From assembly GCA_036927565.1 (NCBI GenBank), contig JAYESD010000003.1, positions 39,621,325-39,685,324 of the forward strand: 64,000 bases of DNA, written 5' to 3'. Origin of the DNA: Tuctoria greenei (taxonomy: Eukaryota > Streptophyta > Magnoliopsida > Poales > Poaceae). The notes beneath the pieces are model-generated. The model saw only the letters and a list, made by a program, of their open reading frames with translations. It had not been told where the DNA came from and did no database searches. This document shows positions 1-11,007 of this stretch, in pieces; position 1 is the stretch's first letter; each line of letters begins with the position of its first letter. The position numbers and the translations under genes are program-made.

Positions 1-371
1 GATGCTTTCAGCGGAATTATTCTATACGTAAGAAACGTCAACAACCGCTGGCTGCAACTCTGACCATGATGATGCCACCAAAGTAATTAACTACCCTCGC
101 GAATGCTATGTCACCGAATTAAGCAAAGACGTCCGCGACGGAATTCCCACCAACATTCCGCCGAAGTTCACGCCTACGCAGTTGGAGGAACAAAGCCTCC
201 AGCTCGAAAAAGCTCCGGTGGCCATTGCGGAACAGGTTGACCCGTCGATGACACTAGGCACGACAACCCATACCGGATCCTCATGGCCAGGCGTAGAAAG
301 GACCATGTACTGACCTGCACCATATCCAGCCTCAGATCAGGACACGGCACACTCCCGAGCATTTCACGTTC
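1..371 (+). other. Left flank: remnant of an older Ty3/gypsy element, gag region
   Basis: This short stretch ends exactly where gypsy-1 begins. Its continuation is at 42,294, where a recognisable gypsy gag follows, so it is inferred to be the upstream part of the same disrupted older element. One frame reads through about 150-310 with a polar, Glu/Gln-rich composition and then meets stops. No domain is recognisable inside these 371 bases themselves. The assignment rests on continuity across the gypsy-1 insertion (shared CGTTC at both edges), not on similarity seen here. Confidence 0.45.
367..371. repeat. Target site duplication of gypsy-1, left copy (CGTTC)
   Basis: The five bases CGTTC lie directly before the TGTAAAAC start of the left LTR. 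The same five bases directly follow the TCCTCACA end of the right LTR at 42,294-42,298. A 5-bp duplication is what Ty3/gypsy integrases leave. It shows that both outer LTRs belong to one insertion about 42 kb long. Confidence 0.93.
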
Positions 372-3300
372 TGTAAAACCCCAAAAATTTCATAGTGTAA
401 AGTTCAGATAGGAATGTAAAAATTTGAATGGGAAAAAAATAAATCAAAATGACAATTGAAAAATCAAACCAATTCAAACCTCAATAAAGGAATTTTAAAA
501 CTTTCAAAACAAGCTCCTGTTCAAATCATGTCAAAATAAACTCTAAGCTAACCATTGAATTCCAAATATTCCAAATAGCATCTCTGCAAAATTTCAAAAT
601 GTTTGAAGCACATTTGCTATGTAATTCAGTGGAAACATTGAATTCTTTCAAATTCAAATTTGAATTTGAATTTTTATTGAAACTTGATTAAATCAAAGTA
701 TTGAGTCCAGAATCAAATTCTACACCTTCAAATTAGTCTACCAGAAATTATCTAGGAATTTTGGAGCAGTGTAGGTGGGAGAATTGAAGGACCAGAGAAG
801 ATAGACTTGACAGGGCAGTGGGACCCACTGGTCAGTGAGGCTATTACGTGAACCGCCTCTAATTCTCACTGTGGCGACACCACATGGCATGCATGCCACA
901 GAGCTGCCTGCTTGGTTGCTTCATACCGTGTTCCGTACACCTCTCCCTCTCTATCTCTACTCCTTTGGCCAGAGTGGAACAACCATCGTGCTCCTCTCTC
1001 TCTGTTTTCTTTCTTCCGCCAAGAACAGAGCTCGTCGCCTCCGCTCCTGCTCGCCTGAGCCATCCAACCCCTGATCGATTGAGCTTCGTGAAGAAAAGTG
1101 AGGCGCATAATGATTCTACATTCTCCCCTTCAATTTCTTTGTCATCTCCTTGCATAAATTTGTGGTATTGTGATGGTCTTTTTCGGCCGTCAGGGAGTGC
1201 CGTTGTCAGACCTCTCTGCGTCACCGTGGAGCCGACGTTCTAGGTCATCTCACGCTTCACCTACACCTTCAAAAAGGTGCGCCTACCCGAGCTCCCTGTG
1301 CTCACAAAGTTTCAATTGAAGGCGTGGACCATAGCTCAAGTATTTCTCGTTTTTCCTTACAGCAAAACACAGCATCGGGTCTAGGTTGTCCGCTTAATTC
1401 CCTTTCTATGTGCAAACTTTCTGTAATCCAGTTAGGTATTCTGTTCACCATTTCCTAACGCACACCTTGTATAAAAAATCAGTGGAATCCATCGAGGGAT
1501 GCCCGAGTTATTCGAGTTTTCCTTGCTGCCTTAGGAAATTCCGTCGGTCCACCGTCGACGTTGATGTTTCTGCCTATTCCACCCATTTTACTCTGCATAT
1601 TCATCTTCCCAAGGATGCTACGAATGTTTGTGATCAATTTCCACAGAGTTTGAGCCACGGAGCAGCATTTTCGACCTCGCCGGACTGGTCACAGCCGCCG
1701 CTGCTGTCGCGCGTAGGGTTCTGGTCACCGCCGGCCTACGCCAAACACTCCAACATGCTCAGCGCATGTTTTTAGGCATAGCCGGCCGGTACCAGGTGGG
1801 GAGATGCGCGGGGGAGCAGTTCCAGCGGCCCTCGCCGGCGTGCGTTGCCGCGCCACCCACGGTGCCGCCACTGTCGCGAGGAAGACCAAGGGGGTGGCGG
1901 GTCTCGCTTGACAGCCTCTGTAGACGAGCGGGGATCTGGTGTGGCCATTGGATTAAGTGTGGCTACGCAGGTGAAAACCGTGGCCCCTGGTGTGGCCCCG
2001 ATCTGGAGGGCCCACTTTAAATGAGTGGGACCCATGTTGATTAATTTAAAATTTTCCTTTTCCAAATAATTCCAGATTTTGAGCAAACTTCAAAATTCAT
2101 TTATTCCTAGTAGAACTGCTCAAATAATTCCCAGTAAATTCCGGTGGACTCATCTTGATCCCTCCTTGGCAGTGGCGCAATTTGTTGGACATTTCCTTTG
2201 AGCTAACTGCTTGGAAAATTAGTTAGCCCTGTTCTGCTAATTGGAAAATTGTCAATTTTTGTAAAAACACTCTTAAAAATACCCTGGATCCGTAGTAACA
2301 ATTTAAAGTTCATTGGACTTAATTTACTGGGTGAATCAGTTTTCCAAATGTCTATGTAGTATAAAAATTGAGAAATGTACAGAAACATTTCCAGAATTTT
2401 CCTCAAACTTGTAAAATCAATTCCTCCCTGCAGGAAGCTCAGAAAATTATGAAACAAAATTTCCTAGAACCAGTGAGACCTCCTATACCATGATCACCCA
2501 CTGTTAGCCACGACAAAACTCCAGATTTAATACCAAATTTCAGAGAAAGCTTTTACTTGTTGGAGCTTTAGAGACAACAAGCTTCCTTGAACATCTCCAA
2601 TTCTTGGTCCAGTTCTTTCTCTTAGAACCTAGTATCCACTGTAAAAATACCAAAGCCAATTATATCATTTTCTTACCTGATCAGTGGTTATAAGATCTTT
2701 TATATAGTTTCACTATCACTCATGTACTTTATATATTGCATATCATATAGTGGCCGAGATCGAGGAGGAGCCGAAGGCCTTGGCCAGCATCATCTGAAGA
2801 GCTAACTTTGATACTGACTTGCAGCCAGACAAGCCCCGGTTTGCTCTTAAGTGCTATTTCAAAGTTTCTATTTGTATAACTTATGTCTAGGATGAGTTTT
2901 GTGCAATAGGGATAAGGTGTTTGTTACTCCACTTGCATTACGCACAAATCCCATGGAGTATTGTGTAGGTCTACAGCTTCACGAGTAGAAAATGCCATGC
3001 TAATGTTTTGAGGAATTTGGTAGAAGTCGAGTAGTTGGAATCTACTCGCGAGATAGGATTTTATCACACGAGATGGATTTGATCAAAGAATGGTTTATGA
3101 ATATGAATTCAAAACTGAGCAGCGGATAGGATGCAGCGAGACATGGTCTCACGTGTGTAGCCCTACTTGTGTCGATTGAGGACCGATCCGTGTGCGGCCC
3201 TACTGGACAAGTTTGAACTGTACCGGATGCATACTGGTTATATGGAAACCAGGAAACCGATGTAATTGGTTAACCTGGGTGTGTTTGCTTACCCTACCAT

Positions 3301-4168
3301 TTTATAGGAGTGGGTTGAGGGCAGCAAGGTGTAAATCTGCCAGCGGGCACAGACACGCTCCGCGCGGGAACCTCGTGCATGTTACAGAAGGATCGGTTCG
3401 GCATTTGGGTTTCCTTTGAAAGGTTGGTGCATACAACATAGTATTGAAAAGTGATTCGTTCCACTTTCGAAATGGGTGTATGTGACGTGTTATCTGGATG
3501 TCTACTGATTGCAATCACCGTCCCTCGCGGTTATTTGAGCACCGCTTATTCACTGCGTTGTGACGTAGTAAATACTGAAGAAGCCGGGAGAATATGGTGT
3601 ATTGAATTATAATTGCTTTGCAACTATGATTGATATAGAATATGCTCACTAAAGTTACTTTTATTAAACTTTTAAGCTGCTGTTAATAACTTGAAAACTA
3701 AGGATGAACATGTAGGCAAGTCATTTACTGCTATATCTATTCCTATGTTAAGCATCCCTGCATGTAGAATTCCATGATTAGGTGATACGATTAAGTCTTG
3801 CTAAGCCTTCGTGCTCACGGTCGCTATATTAAGTTGTTGCAGGTGATACGTATGAGGAAGGGCCCGAAGATGAGGCGATGCCCCCGTCAGGGTATACCGC
3901 CGAGTGTGAGCCCTGCACGGTGCTGTGATATGTTGTGTGCTGCTAGTGTGTAGCGTCCTCGGGCTGGACGGCTGCCCTTTGCATAGCTAGGCTGAGAGTT
4001 TAGCTATGCGTATTACTTCCACTTATATTAAGTATTGTAAAAGACTTCCGCTGTTTCTATAAATAAAACTTTGTATTTTGTCGTATTCTTTTCATGTGTG
4101 CTGTTGGGTACCGCATCGCACGGCACCACCCTCTGTGATTCATGGAATGTGTAGACTCGATCCTCACA
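372..4168 (+). repeat. Gypsy-1 5' LTR (3,797 bp)
   Basis: It starts TGTAAAACCCC, ends TCCTCACA, and matches 38,548-42,293 along its length with many substitutions and small indels. An A/T-rich first 800 bases leads into a CT-rich tract (about 930-1060) and a G+C-rich patch (about 1,650-1,990), then A/T-rich sequence again. It contains ORF-like stretches also present in the other LTR (884-1243 and 1410-1775, against 39,056-39,415 and 39,606-39,899) and a small-ORF-like tract at 2,752-2,890. I could not assign a convincing TATA box. Confidence 0.93.
2752..2890 (+). other. LTR-embedded small-ORF-like tract (5' LTR copy, broken)
   Basis: This reads as an acidic segment followed by an NFDT motif, a Q-P-x-K-P-R-F motif and a stop at 2,888-2,890. 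An in-frame TGA lies near 2,800 and the start codon is absent (ATA in place of ATG). The homologous tract in the 3' LTR (40,891-41,034) is fully open. Whether it is translated is unknown. Confidence 0.4.
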
Positions 4169-4171
4169 GCC

Positions 4172-4183
4172 TGGTATCAGAGC
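4172..4183 (+). promoter_or_regulatory. Gypsy-1 primer binding site (tRNA-iMet type)
   Basis: TGGTATCAGAGC lies three bases (GCC) after the LTR end. It is the complement of the 3' end of plant initiator tRNA-Met, the usual minus-strand primer for plant LTR retrotransposons. The same sequence sits at the same spacing in gypsy-2 on the other strand. Confidence 0.93.
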
Positions 4184-5899
4184 TGCATTAGGAATAGCAT
4201 GCTTGAAAAGAGCCTATTTCGAAAACTTAGAATTAGTCGAGTGAGGATTAGTTAATATGCCCACATAAGGTCTATTATAGTATTTGTTACTTAAGGTGGC
4301 AAGCTAACCTATGTGTTATTATATTCTGTAACGACGATCCGATGTTAGGTAAGAGGTAAGGTACGCCACCGCAAGCGGGTCAATTGTGGTATGCTCACCA
4401 TGCGAGAGGTAGCATGTGATTGTTTTCGTGGCTTGGCATGAAAAGTCAATATGAGTCTCTGAAACTCTCCATATTTCTGAGAACATATGACATGCGGTGC
4501 CCAAACGTGCTTCAAAATTAGTGGGAGCCCCTGTCGGGTGGGACATAACCCGATGCGCCTCCTACAGGTGCAGCATTATGCAAAGACGTGGGACCCCGTC
4601 AGGTGGTAGAAAACCCGGTCATGTACCTCGAGACGTGGCTTAGCTCAGGGCGGCCCGTATGAAATGATACGGGACGAATGTTTTTACTTTCATATATATT
4701 ATTGTTACTGCTTGAAATAATCGCCTGTATGGGCTATGCCGTACTGCACCATATAATTGATCAGTAATTTGTGTGTAGTTGCAGGACACTAACCATGTTT
4801 TAAGTATTTCGAGTTGAAAACATTTGCGAGTGAACGTCATTAGTGCCACAGTTGAGATGTATGCCGGAATACTGGCTTAGGATTTTCTTTGGTGAGGGCG
4901 TAGTACTGGCATTGCATGAGAGTTTCATCAGACACATCAACTACGATATCTGAGCTAGAGGTGTGACTCAACAACAAGTAAAAATTTCTAACTTAGGACT
5001 AAGTTTGAAATTGTAATCTCTGTTTTGGAGTGTGCTGGACAGATTGACAATAAATCATGTGGTCGCTGCTGTAAGAAGACATACGGTTTGGGAACTTGAG
5101 GAAGTCATCCACAAGTTTCATTTTCAGCTCCAGGGAATATTTCAAGATTTAAAACTTGAAAATTTCATTTGAACTTAAACTGCCAGGTTCCTGATTCAAA
5201 CTGAGAATCTGGCAGCAAAATGCTAAACTTTGAGATAGCATAACTCTCTGTAGGAATAACCACTGAAAGTCTTCCATACATGTTGGAAAGTTTGAAGAGT
5301 CCTCTAAAACTCTTATGTTCAGCTCCAGATAAGAATCCCCCTGTAATCTAATTAAAATTTCAAATTTCCAAACTCTATTAAATCTGGACAAAGACTGGAC
5401 AGTTTCTGTATCATGTCATTGTTGTTATCATATCTCTTAGTAGAATCAATGAATGACTTCATGTAATACATTTCTGTAATCCTGAGGGTGTATGAAACAA
5501 TGTTGTAATCTATGATTTTTGCATATTTGATGTTTTGTATCTGGAAAAATGTGGACAAAATCAGCCTTAAACAGAGGAGGTGCTGTAAAATTTTTCCAGA
5601 AACATAGTCAATTTACAAAAATCATATCTCCTCATACAGAAATGATATGGACGCAAATAAAGACATTCAAATTTGTAGTGGAACGCATGTCCTGAATGTG
5701 CCTCTAACTAGATGAAAATTTCGAATTTCTCCAGACTTGTCAGAATGAACAGAAACTGAGACAAAATTCCGGTGTTAGGTTTCATTTGGCATTTGAATTT
5801 GAATTCACTTTCATAATTCAATTATCACATCCATGATCTGTTTCTCAACAAGGTTGGATGAATTTGAGTATTTGACTCATTCAAATACTTCTTTTATAG
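4184..5899 (+). other. Gypsy-1 untranslated leader with a degenerate ~192-bp repeat
   Basis: No coding region is seen. It is homologous to the gypsy-2 leader (20,869-22,454, other strand). In its second half a phrase like TCATATCTC or GCATAACTC recurs at about 5,237, 5,428 and 5,621, each followed by similar A/T-rich text, giving a spacing near 192 bases. This is consistent with old tandem duplication of leader units. It ends with TTTTATAG at 5,892-5,899, just before the extra ORF. Confidence 0.6.
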
Positions 5900-6864
5900 A
5901 TGGCGGATGTGATGCTATTGTTGCCGGACAGATGGGTGTTCTCCACGTGCGCCAACCGTTCGGACTTCCAGATCATGCTGCGGGAAGTGCTCCAATAGTT
6001 TGGCTTCATCGAAATGCTAGGCTATTGGGGTCGAGAGATGGTTGACAGAGGCATACTGTTGTGCACCATCCGTGTTGACGTTCCTGCTAGCCATTTCCTC
6101 GTGGATAAACTCCTTTTTCGGTCACTACCTTGGGAGCTCGTTTAGAGGATAAATGGGCCGTTGCAACGAGCAAGGTACTTGTGAAGCTTTGCGAGCTTCA
6201 TCAAGATGCCATGGCTGGGACACAGTTTGTCCTTCTCCCAGTTCGTGGTGTGGCTGGTCTTGAGTGGCAACATCAAATGGATGAGGCCTATCAACCGAAC
6301 GGCAACACGACTTCGACGACACTTGGGACTTATGTCGCTGCATCCAACATGGTGGTTATTACGCAAAGTGCAATCATTCAGCAGAAGGTCGAAGCCTTGA
6401 GGCAAGCGATTGAACGGGATGACACTCTTGATTACATCAATGAGAACCTACGTTCGTTCCTGGCTCCGACAAATCACCGGATGAATCAGCACGAGAATCA
6501 ACTGCATCACACTCGCAATAAACTGCGGAAAGCTCGTGCTGAACTGTGGCAAGCTCGCAAGGAACTGCAGCAAGCTCATGGTGAATTGCAGGCGAGTCAA
6601 CTGGTGGTGCAGCAATAGCAAGAGCAGCTGTTGGTGATCACAGAGGAATGAGATGAAGCCATCGACGAAGCTCAGAGTTGGGAATTCGAGGCAGGCCAAC
6701 ATCAGAAGGACTTGTGGGAGGCTGAGGAACACTTGCCGCAACCAGTCATGTATCCACCGGTTGAGGACATGTCTCTGAACATGGGCGAGCAGGTGCTCCT
6801 GTGTCCTGAGGAGGAGGAAGATCCTGAGTTACTCGAGTTCGCCGACGAGGATGAATCAGAGTAG
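5900..6864 (+). pseudogene. Extra ORF between PBS and gag: coiled-coil protein of unknown function, decayed
   Basis: A reading frame starts at ATG 5,900 in a good plant context (ATAGATGGCG) and can be followed to the stop at 6,862-6,864, about 320 codons. It is broken by TAG at 5,996, a frameshift near 6,130-6,145, TAG at 6,616 and TGA at 6,649. The stop changes look like single C-to-T or G-to-A events. The N-terminal ~90 residues look globular, with a Val/Cys-rich strand pattern. The middle is mixed. From about 6,480 to 6,720 the sequence is Leu/Ala/Gln/Glu/Arg-rich with heptad spacing, so a long coiled coil is likely. The tail is very acidic. It is on the same strand as gag-pol. Gypsy-2 lacks it completely. 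I do not recognise a named domain. Uncharacterised grass retroelement proteins with a similar layout are possible relatives, but only a search could show this. Confidence 0.6.
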
Positions 6865-7227
6865 GATGGGGCAGCACGACTGTCATCACGGGGCAACGTA
6901 TAGTTAACGGTTGCTCATGTTTATTTTATAGCCATGTTTGTATCATATTATAAATAGTAGTGAGTGTGTATGAGGTGACAATGTGTGTCTGACGTCTCAT
7001 GGAGACCAAGTATAGTTGAGATGCACTTCCGTAGTGGGAGTCCGTCATTTTGGAGTTTACTATTGTAAACTTGGTCATGAGATAATGTATCTCGTATAAA
7101 AGTTTGTACTTTATCAATATATGTGAATATTATGCAATTATCACATTGTCAATGCTCGCACTACAATGGTATGGATTGGATGAAGAAAATAAACATGTTG
7201 CTGATTTTTAAATCATGTGGATGCAGA
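6865..7227 (+). other. Second leader segment between the extra ORF and gag
   Basis: This is A/T-rich non-coding sequence. From 6,932 it aligns with the gypsy-2 leader just upstream of gag (20,571-20,860, minus strand). The repeat TTTTATAG recurs at 6,924-6,931, so the block 5,900-6,931 is the piece that gypsy-2 lacks. Confidence 0.6.
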
Positions 7228-8430
7228 ATAGTGCGTACTCGTTCTACCCCCTAGATGGGAGGCTCTAGCCAGGGTCGTGAGGATGAATCTCCAAACTGAG
7301 AGAAAACCACGACACTTAAGCAACAGGCTCCTCCTTCACCACCACCTGAACCTACAAGGACTCTCGCGGAAAATCTGGCCGCAGTACTCGGCTCGTGCGA
7401 CGAGCAAACCGAGTTGCTGCGGATGTTGGTGCAGAATTCGTCCCGTCAAGAGGGTCGACAAGACAATGGGCAGCGCCAGCCCCAACAGAGTTTGTACTCG
7501 GACTTCTTGGCGAGCATCCACCGGTCTTAAAGGAGGCCAAGGAGCCTCTGGAGGTGGACAACTTTATCTGCACACTCGAGGTGAAGTTCGGTCTGCTACG
7601 ATGCACCGAACAGCAGAAGGCGCTGTTCAGAGCGCAACAACTTCAGGGATCTATCGGTGCTTGGTGGGCGAACTACATCGCATCACTGCCGGCTAGTCAT
7701 GCCGTCACGTGGACGAGTTCCGGGAGGCATTCCGCGCCTACCATATACCTCCCAGTATTATGAAGAGGAAGTTTCAGGAATTTTTGGAGCTGAAACAAGG
7801 TGGGAGGACTACTCATGAATACTTTCGTGTGTTCAATCATTTGGGGCAGTACACGCCAGATTATGTGGGGATGGAAGATATGAAGCGGGACACATTCTTC
7901 CGGGGTCTCAATCCCAAGGTGAAGGTCCAACTCGCACAATACAATCGCGGCACCTTCAACGAATCATCAATGCCGCGATCGTGCAAGAAGATGTTCAGCG
8001 CAAGCTCGCTTCTGATAAGAGGAAACGCAGCACGCCATCGAGCAGCAGCGGTGGTGGTCCACAGAAGTACCGCTTGGTGTATCGCTCACCATCCGAGCAA
8101 CGATGGCAGCCACCGGCACAACTGCAGCAGTTCCGCGGTCGTTCTTTCAACGCGCCGTGTTTCCGACCGCCATTTCCACAGTAGCAGCAGCAACAGCAAA
8201 GGATAGTCCCGTGTGTGTATCCACCTCCACCACATGGACCGGGATTCCGTCCGCAGCTTGGAGGGAACCCGACACAATACACGTGCTATACGTGTGGCCG
8301 TGCCGGGCATTTTGCGAGGGACTGTCCGGAGCAGCGACAGGGCAGCGGGCAAGCACCATATCAGGGTGCATCTCAACCCCGCAACCAGCTCAAGAAACCA
8401 GCTGCAAAACCCGGCAACTTCCACCATCTA
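7228..8430 (+). pseudogene. Gypsy-1 Gag (capsid and CCHC nucleocapsid), decayed
   Basis: This is the structural Gag protein that packages element RNA in cytoplasmic particles. Compared with gypsy-2, whose gag opens with ATG at 20,570, the start codon here reads ATA at 7,228, so the original start is lost. A stop (TAA) lies at 7,528, the frame shifts near 7,530, 7,711 and 7,962, and there is a TAG at 8,182 inside a Gln run. A Pro-rich N-terminus is followed by the Retrotrans_gag-type capsid core (7,550-7,960; W-rich, then F-R-x-A-F-R-A-Y-H), a basic Ser/Gln-rich linker, and one clean CCHC zinc knuckle, CYTCGRAGHFARDC, at 8,284-8,325. The family is clear; the copy is non-functional. Confidence 0.85.
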
Positions 8431-8985
8431 GCTATCGAAGACATGCCGGAAGGCAAACTCGTCCTTGCGGGTACGTTTTCTCTATTCCAAATACCCGTGG
8501 TCATACTATTTGACTCCGGTGCCACCCGTAATTTCATTATCCAATCATATGTCATCAAATACCAATTACCTATCATTCCCATAAAATGTCCATATTTGTT
8601 TTGCTCTGCGGGTGGGAAAGTAGCAGCTGATAGTATGGTCTATAGAGCACCACTACAATTGGATGGGAATCTATATCCGACTTCTCTAATTATATTGAGA
8701 GTCAGAAGCTTGACGTCATCTTAGGAATGTCATGGCTACACCACCAAGGTGCTGTTCTCGACATCGTTCCACTTGTGGTCCATTTAAAGTCTCCACTGCA
8801 TGAACCACACACTCTCATTCTAGACCGCCTTATCCAAGAAATTCTAGCCACATACAACACGGAAATCACAAAGCGTGAAAACATTCGTGTGGTCCGTGAA
8901 TATTCAGACGTGTTTCCCAACAACCTTATGGGTATGCCACCAGATAGGGACATCGTCTTCAAGATTGATCTTATTCCTGGAACCA
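8431..8985 (+). pseudogene. Gypsy-1 aspartic protease
   Basis: This is a retropepsin-like domain (RVP_2 type) that would cleave the polyprotein. The catalytic motif F-D-S-G-A-T is at 8,509-8,526 with hydrophobic residues before it, and the second conserved L-G-M-S-W-L-H-H strand is seen at about 8,726-8,750. A frameshift near 8,700 separates the two halves. It lies directly after the zinc knuckle and before RT, as in other Ty3/gypsy elements. Catalytic residues look intact although the frame is not. Confidence 0.8.
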
Positions 8986-9860
8986 CGCCTATTTCTCGAA
9001 GGCCGTATAAGATGGCACCAAATGAGTTGGCAGAATTAAAGGAGCATTTGAAGGACCTGCTGGACAAAGGTCTCGTACACCCAAGTTCATCACCTTGGGG
9101 CTGCTCCACATTGTTTGTGAAGAAGAATGACAAGATGTTATGTCTATGGGTGGACTATCGTCCGCTCAAATCCGTGACGATCAAGAATAAGTATCCACTA
9201 CCGCACATCGATATTTTGTTCGATCAATTAGTGGGTGCTAAGGTTTTCTTAAAGATGGATCTTTGGTCCGGATACCATCAAATAAAAATTCGGCCGGAGG
9301 ATATACCAAAGACGGCATTCTCGACAAGATATGGGCTCTACGAATATCTTTTCATGTCATTTGGACTTACCAACGCACCGGCTCACTTTATGTACCACAT
9401 GAATTTTGTATTGATGCAAGATTTGGACAAGTTTATTGTGGTCTTCATCGATGACATTTTGGTTTATTCTAAATCGGAGAAAGAACACGCCAGACACTTG
9501 CATATCATGCTCCAATGACTGCGAGGTCACAAACTGTAAGCAAAATCAGCAAGTGTGAGTTTTGGATCAGCTAAGTGCCATTTCTTGGTCAATTATTTCA
9601 GCGGAGGGTATTGCTGTTGATCCAAGCAAAATTGTGCAAGTGCTGAAATGGGAGTCTCCAAAGTCCATTCATGAAGTTCGCAGCTTCCTCAGATTGGCGG
9701 GATATTATCAAAGGTTCATTCTGAGCTTCTCAAAAATCGCTAAACCAATGACGGGGCTGCTGAAAAAGGGGACTAAATATAATTGGGGCAGGCATGTGAG
9801 ATGCATTTCAAGCATTGGTGAAACATCTCACAACAGCCTCAGTGCTAGCTCAGCCGGATA
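8986..9860 (+). pseudogene. Gypsy-1 reverse transcriptase
   Basis: RVT_1-type reverse transcriptase, which copies element RNA into cDNA. Visible landmarks are M-A-P-N-E-L-A-E-L before the fingers, P-L-P-x-I-D near 9,200, the Y-H-Q-I-K-I-R-P palm strand near 9,290, and the active-site V-F-I-D-D-I-L-V-Y-S at about 9,441-9,470, with the two aspartates at 9,450-9,455. The frame is open through the palm (8,727-9,515) and then breaks: TGA at 9,516, further stops and a frame change before 9,600, and another shift near 9,800. It would have been part of one polyprotein with protease, RNase H and integrase. Confidence 0.88.
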
Positions 9861-10240
9861 CAACCAAATCTTTCGACGTTTATTGTGATGCTTCTGGCAT
9901 TGGTATCAGCTGCGTGTTAATGCAAGAAGGCCGCGTTATCGCATATGGCTCATGGCCGCTCCGAAATCATGAGCGGCATTATCCAACTCAAGACCTTGAG
10001 CTCGCTGCTGTGGTGCTCGCTTTAAAAATGTGAAGGCACTATTTACTCGGAAATCTAGTGCACCTCTATACTGATCACAAGAGCCTAAAATGTATCTTCA
10101 CTCAGAAGGAGCTGAATATGAGGCAACCAAGATGGTTGGAATTGATCAAAGATTATGAGATTGAAATTCACTACCATCCCGACAAGGCGAATGTGGTTGC
10201 CGATGCGCTAAGCCGCAAGTCTCACGTCAATAATTTGTCC
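9861..10240 (+). pseudogene. Gypsy-1 RNase H
   Basis: Retroviral-type RNase H that degrades the RNA strand during reverse transcription. F-D-V-Y-C-D-A-S-G with its catalytic Asp is at about 9,871, an E-L-A-A motif is near 10,000, T-D-H-K-S-L is near 10,075, and A-D-A-L-S-R-K marks the end near 10,225. A TGA replaces a codon at 10,031-10,033. The domain is otherwise complete and joins RT without a spacer. Confidence 0.85.
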
Positions 10241-11007
10241 ATCACTCCAATGGACAAGGACGAGCCGAGTTTATACTTGGTTCCATATGGAGCGTTATAT
10301 AATCTTGCTCTCATTCCTACTATACGAGAGGAGATTATGGAAGCTCAAAAGAAAGAGAAAGAAGTGGGTATGTAGCACATTCGGAGGAGAATGAAGAATG
10401 GGGAAATGAAGTGCTTCCGAAGTGATGAACATGGTACCCTGTGGTTCAAAGAACGTATCGTGGTACCCCATGACACGGAACTTTGGAAGAAAATCTTGTA
10501 TGAAGCTCACTTGTCCAAGTACTCTATTCATTTGGGCAGCAATAAAATGTATCAAGATCTGAAAACCAAATTTTGGTGGACACGGATGGAAAGAGAAATT
10601 GCGAAATACGTATACGAGTGTGATACATGTCGGCGGGTGAAAGCCGACATGAGGAAAGCTGGACAGCTGCAACCATTAAATATTCCGGCATGGAAATGGG
10701 AGGACATTAGTATAGATTTCATTGAAGGATTACCTATCACGTTCCACAAGCATGATTTGGTTTGGATGATAGTCAATCGAGTAACCAAATCAGCTCATTT
10801 CATCCTTTTACATACAAAGTACATTGCCAAGAAATATGTGGAGTTGTATATTGCGAGAAATATGTGCTTACATGGGATTCCTTAGACAATTATTTAAGAT
10901 CGTGGTGCGCTGTTCGTTGCTCGTTTCTGGGAGCAGTTGCATGCGCCATTACGGACAAAACTGATCCGAAGCTCCGCATATGACCCGTAGACCAATAGTC
11001 AAACTAA
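10241..11007 (+). pseudogene. Gypsy-1 integrase, N-terminal part (split by copia-1)
   Basis: Integrase inserts the cDNA into chromosomes. The HHCC zinc-binding half is seen at about 10,500-10,650 (H-L-S ... I-H-L-G ... C-D-T-C-R-R-V-K). The first catalytic Asp is in I-D-F-I-E-G-L-P near 10,720 and the second in D-R-G-A-L near 10,895, flanked by stops at 10,883 and 10,893. The third acidic residue, normally Glu in Q-T-E-R, reads AAG (Lys) at 11,006-11,008, immediately before the copia-1 insertion. The domain resumes at 37,734. Stops also occur at 10,373 and near 10,990. The Lys change may predate or postdate the insertion. Confidence 0.85.

Noticed and set aside
1766..2086. G+C-rich frames with Arg/Pro-rich peptides near 1,770-2,020
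   Set aside because: Low-complexity translation of the LTR's G+C-rich patch; both strands are open and the counterpart at 39,900-40,160 differs.
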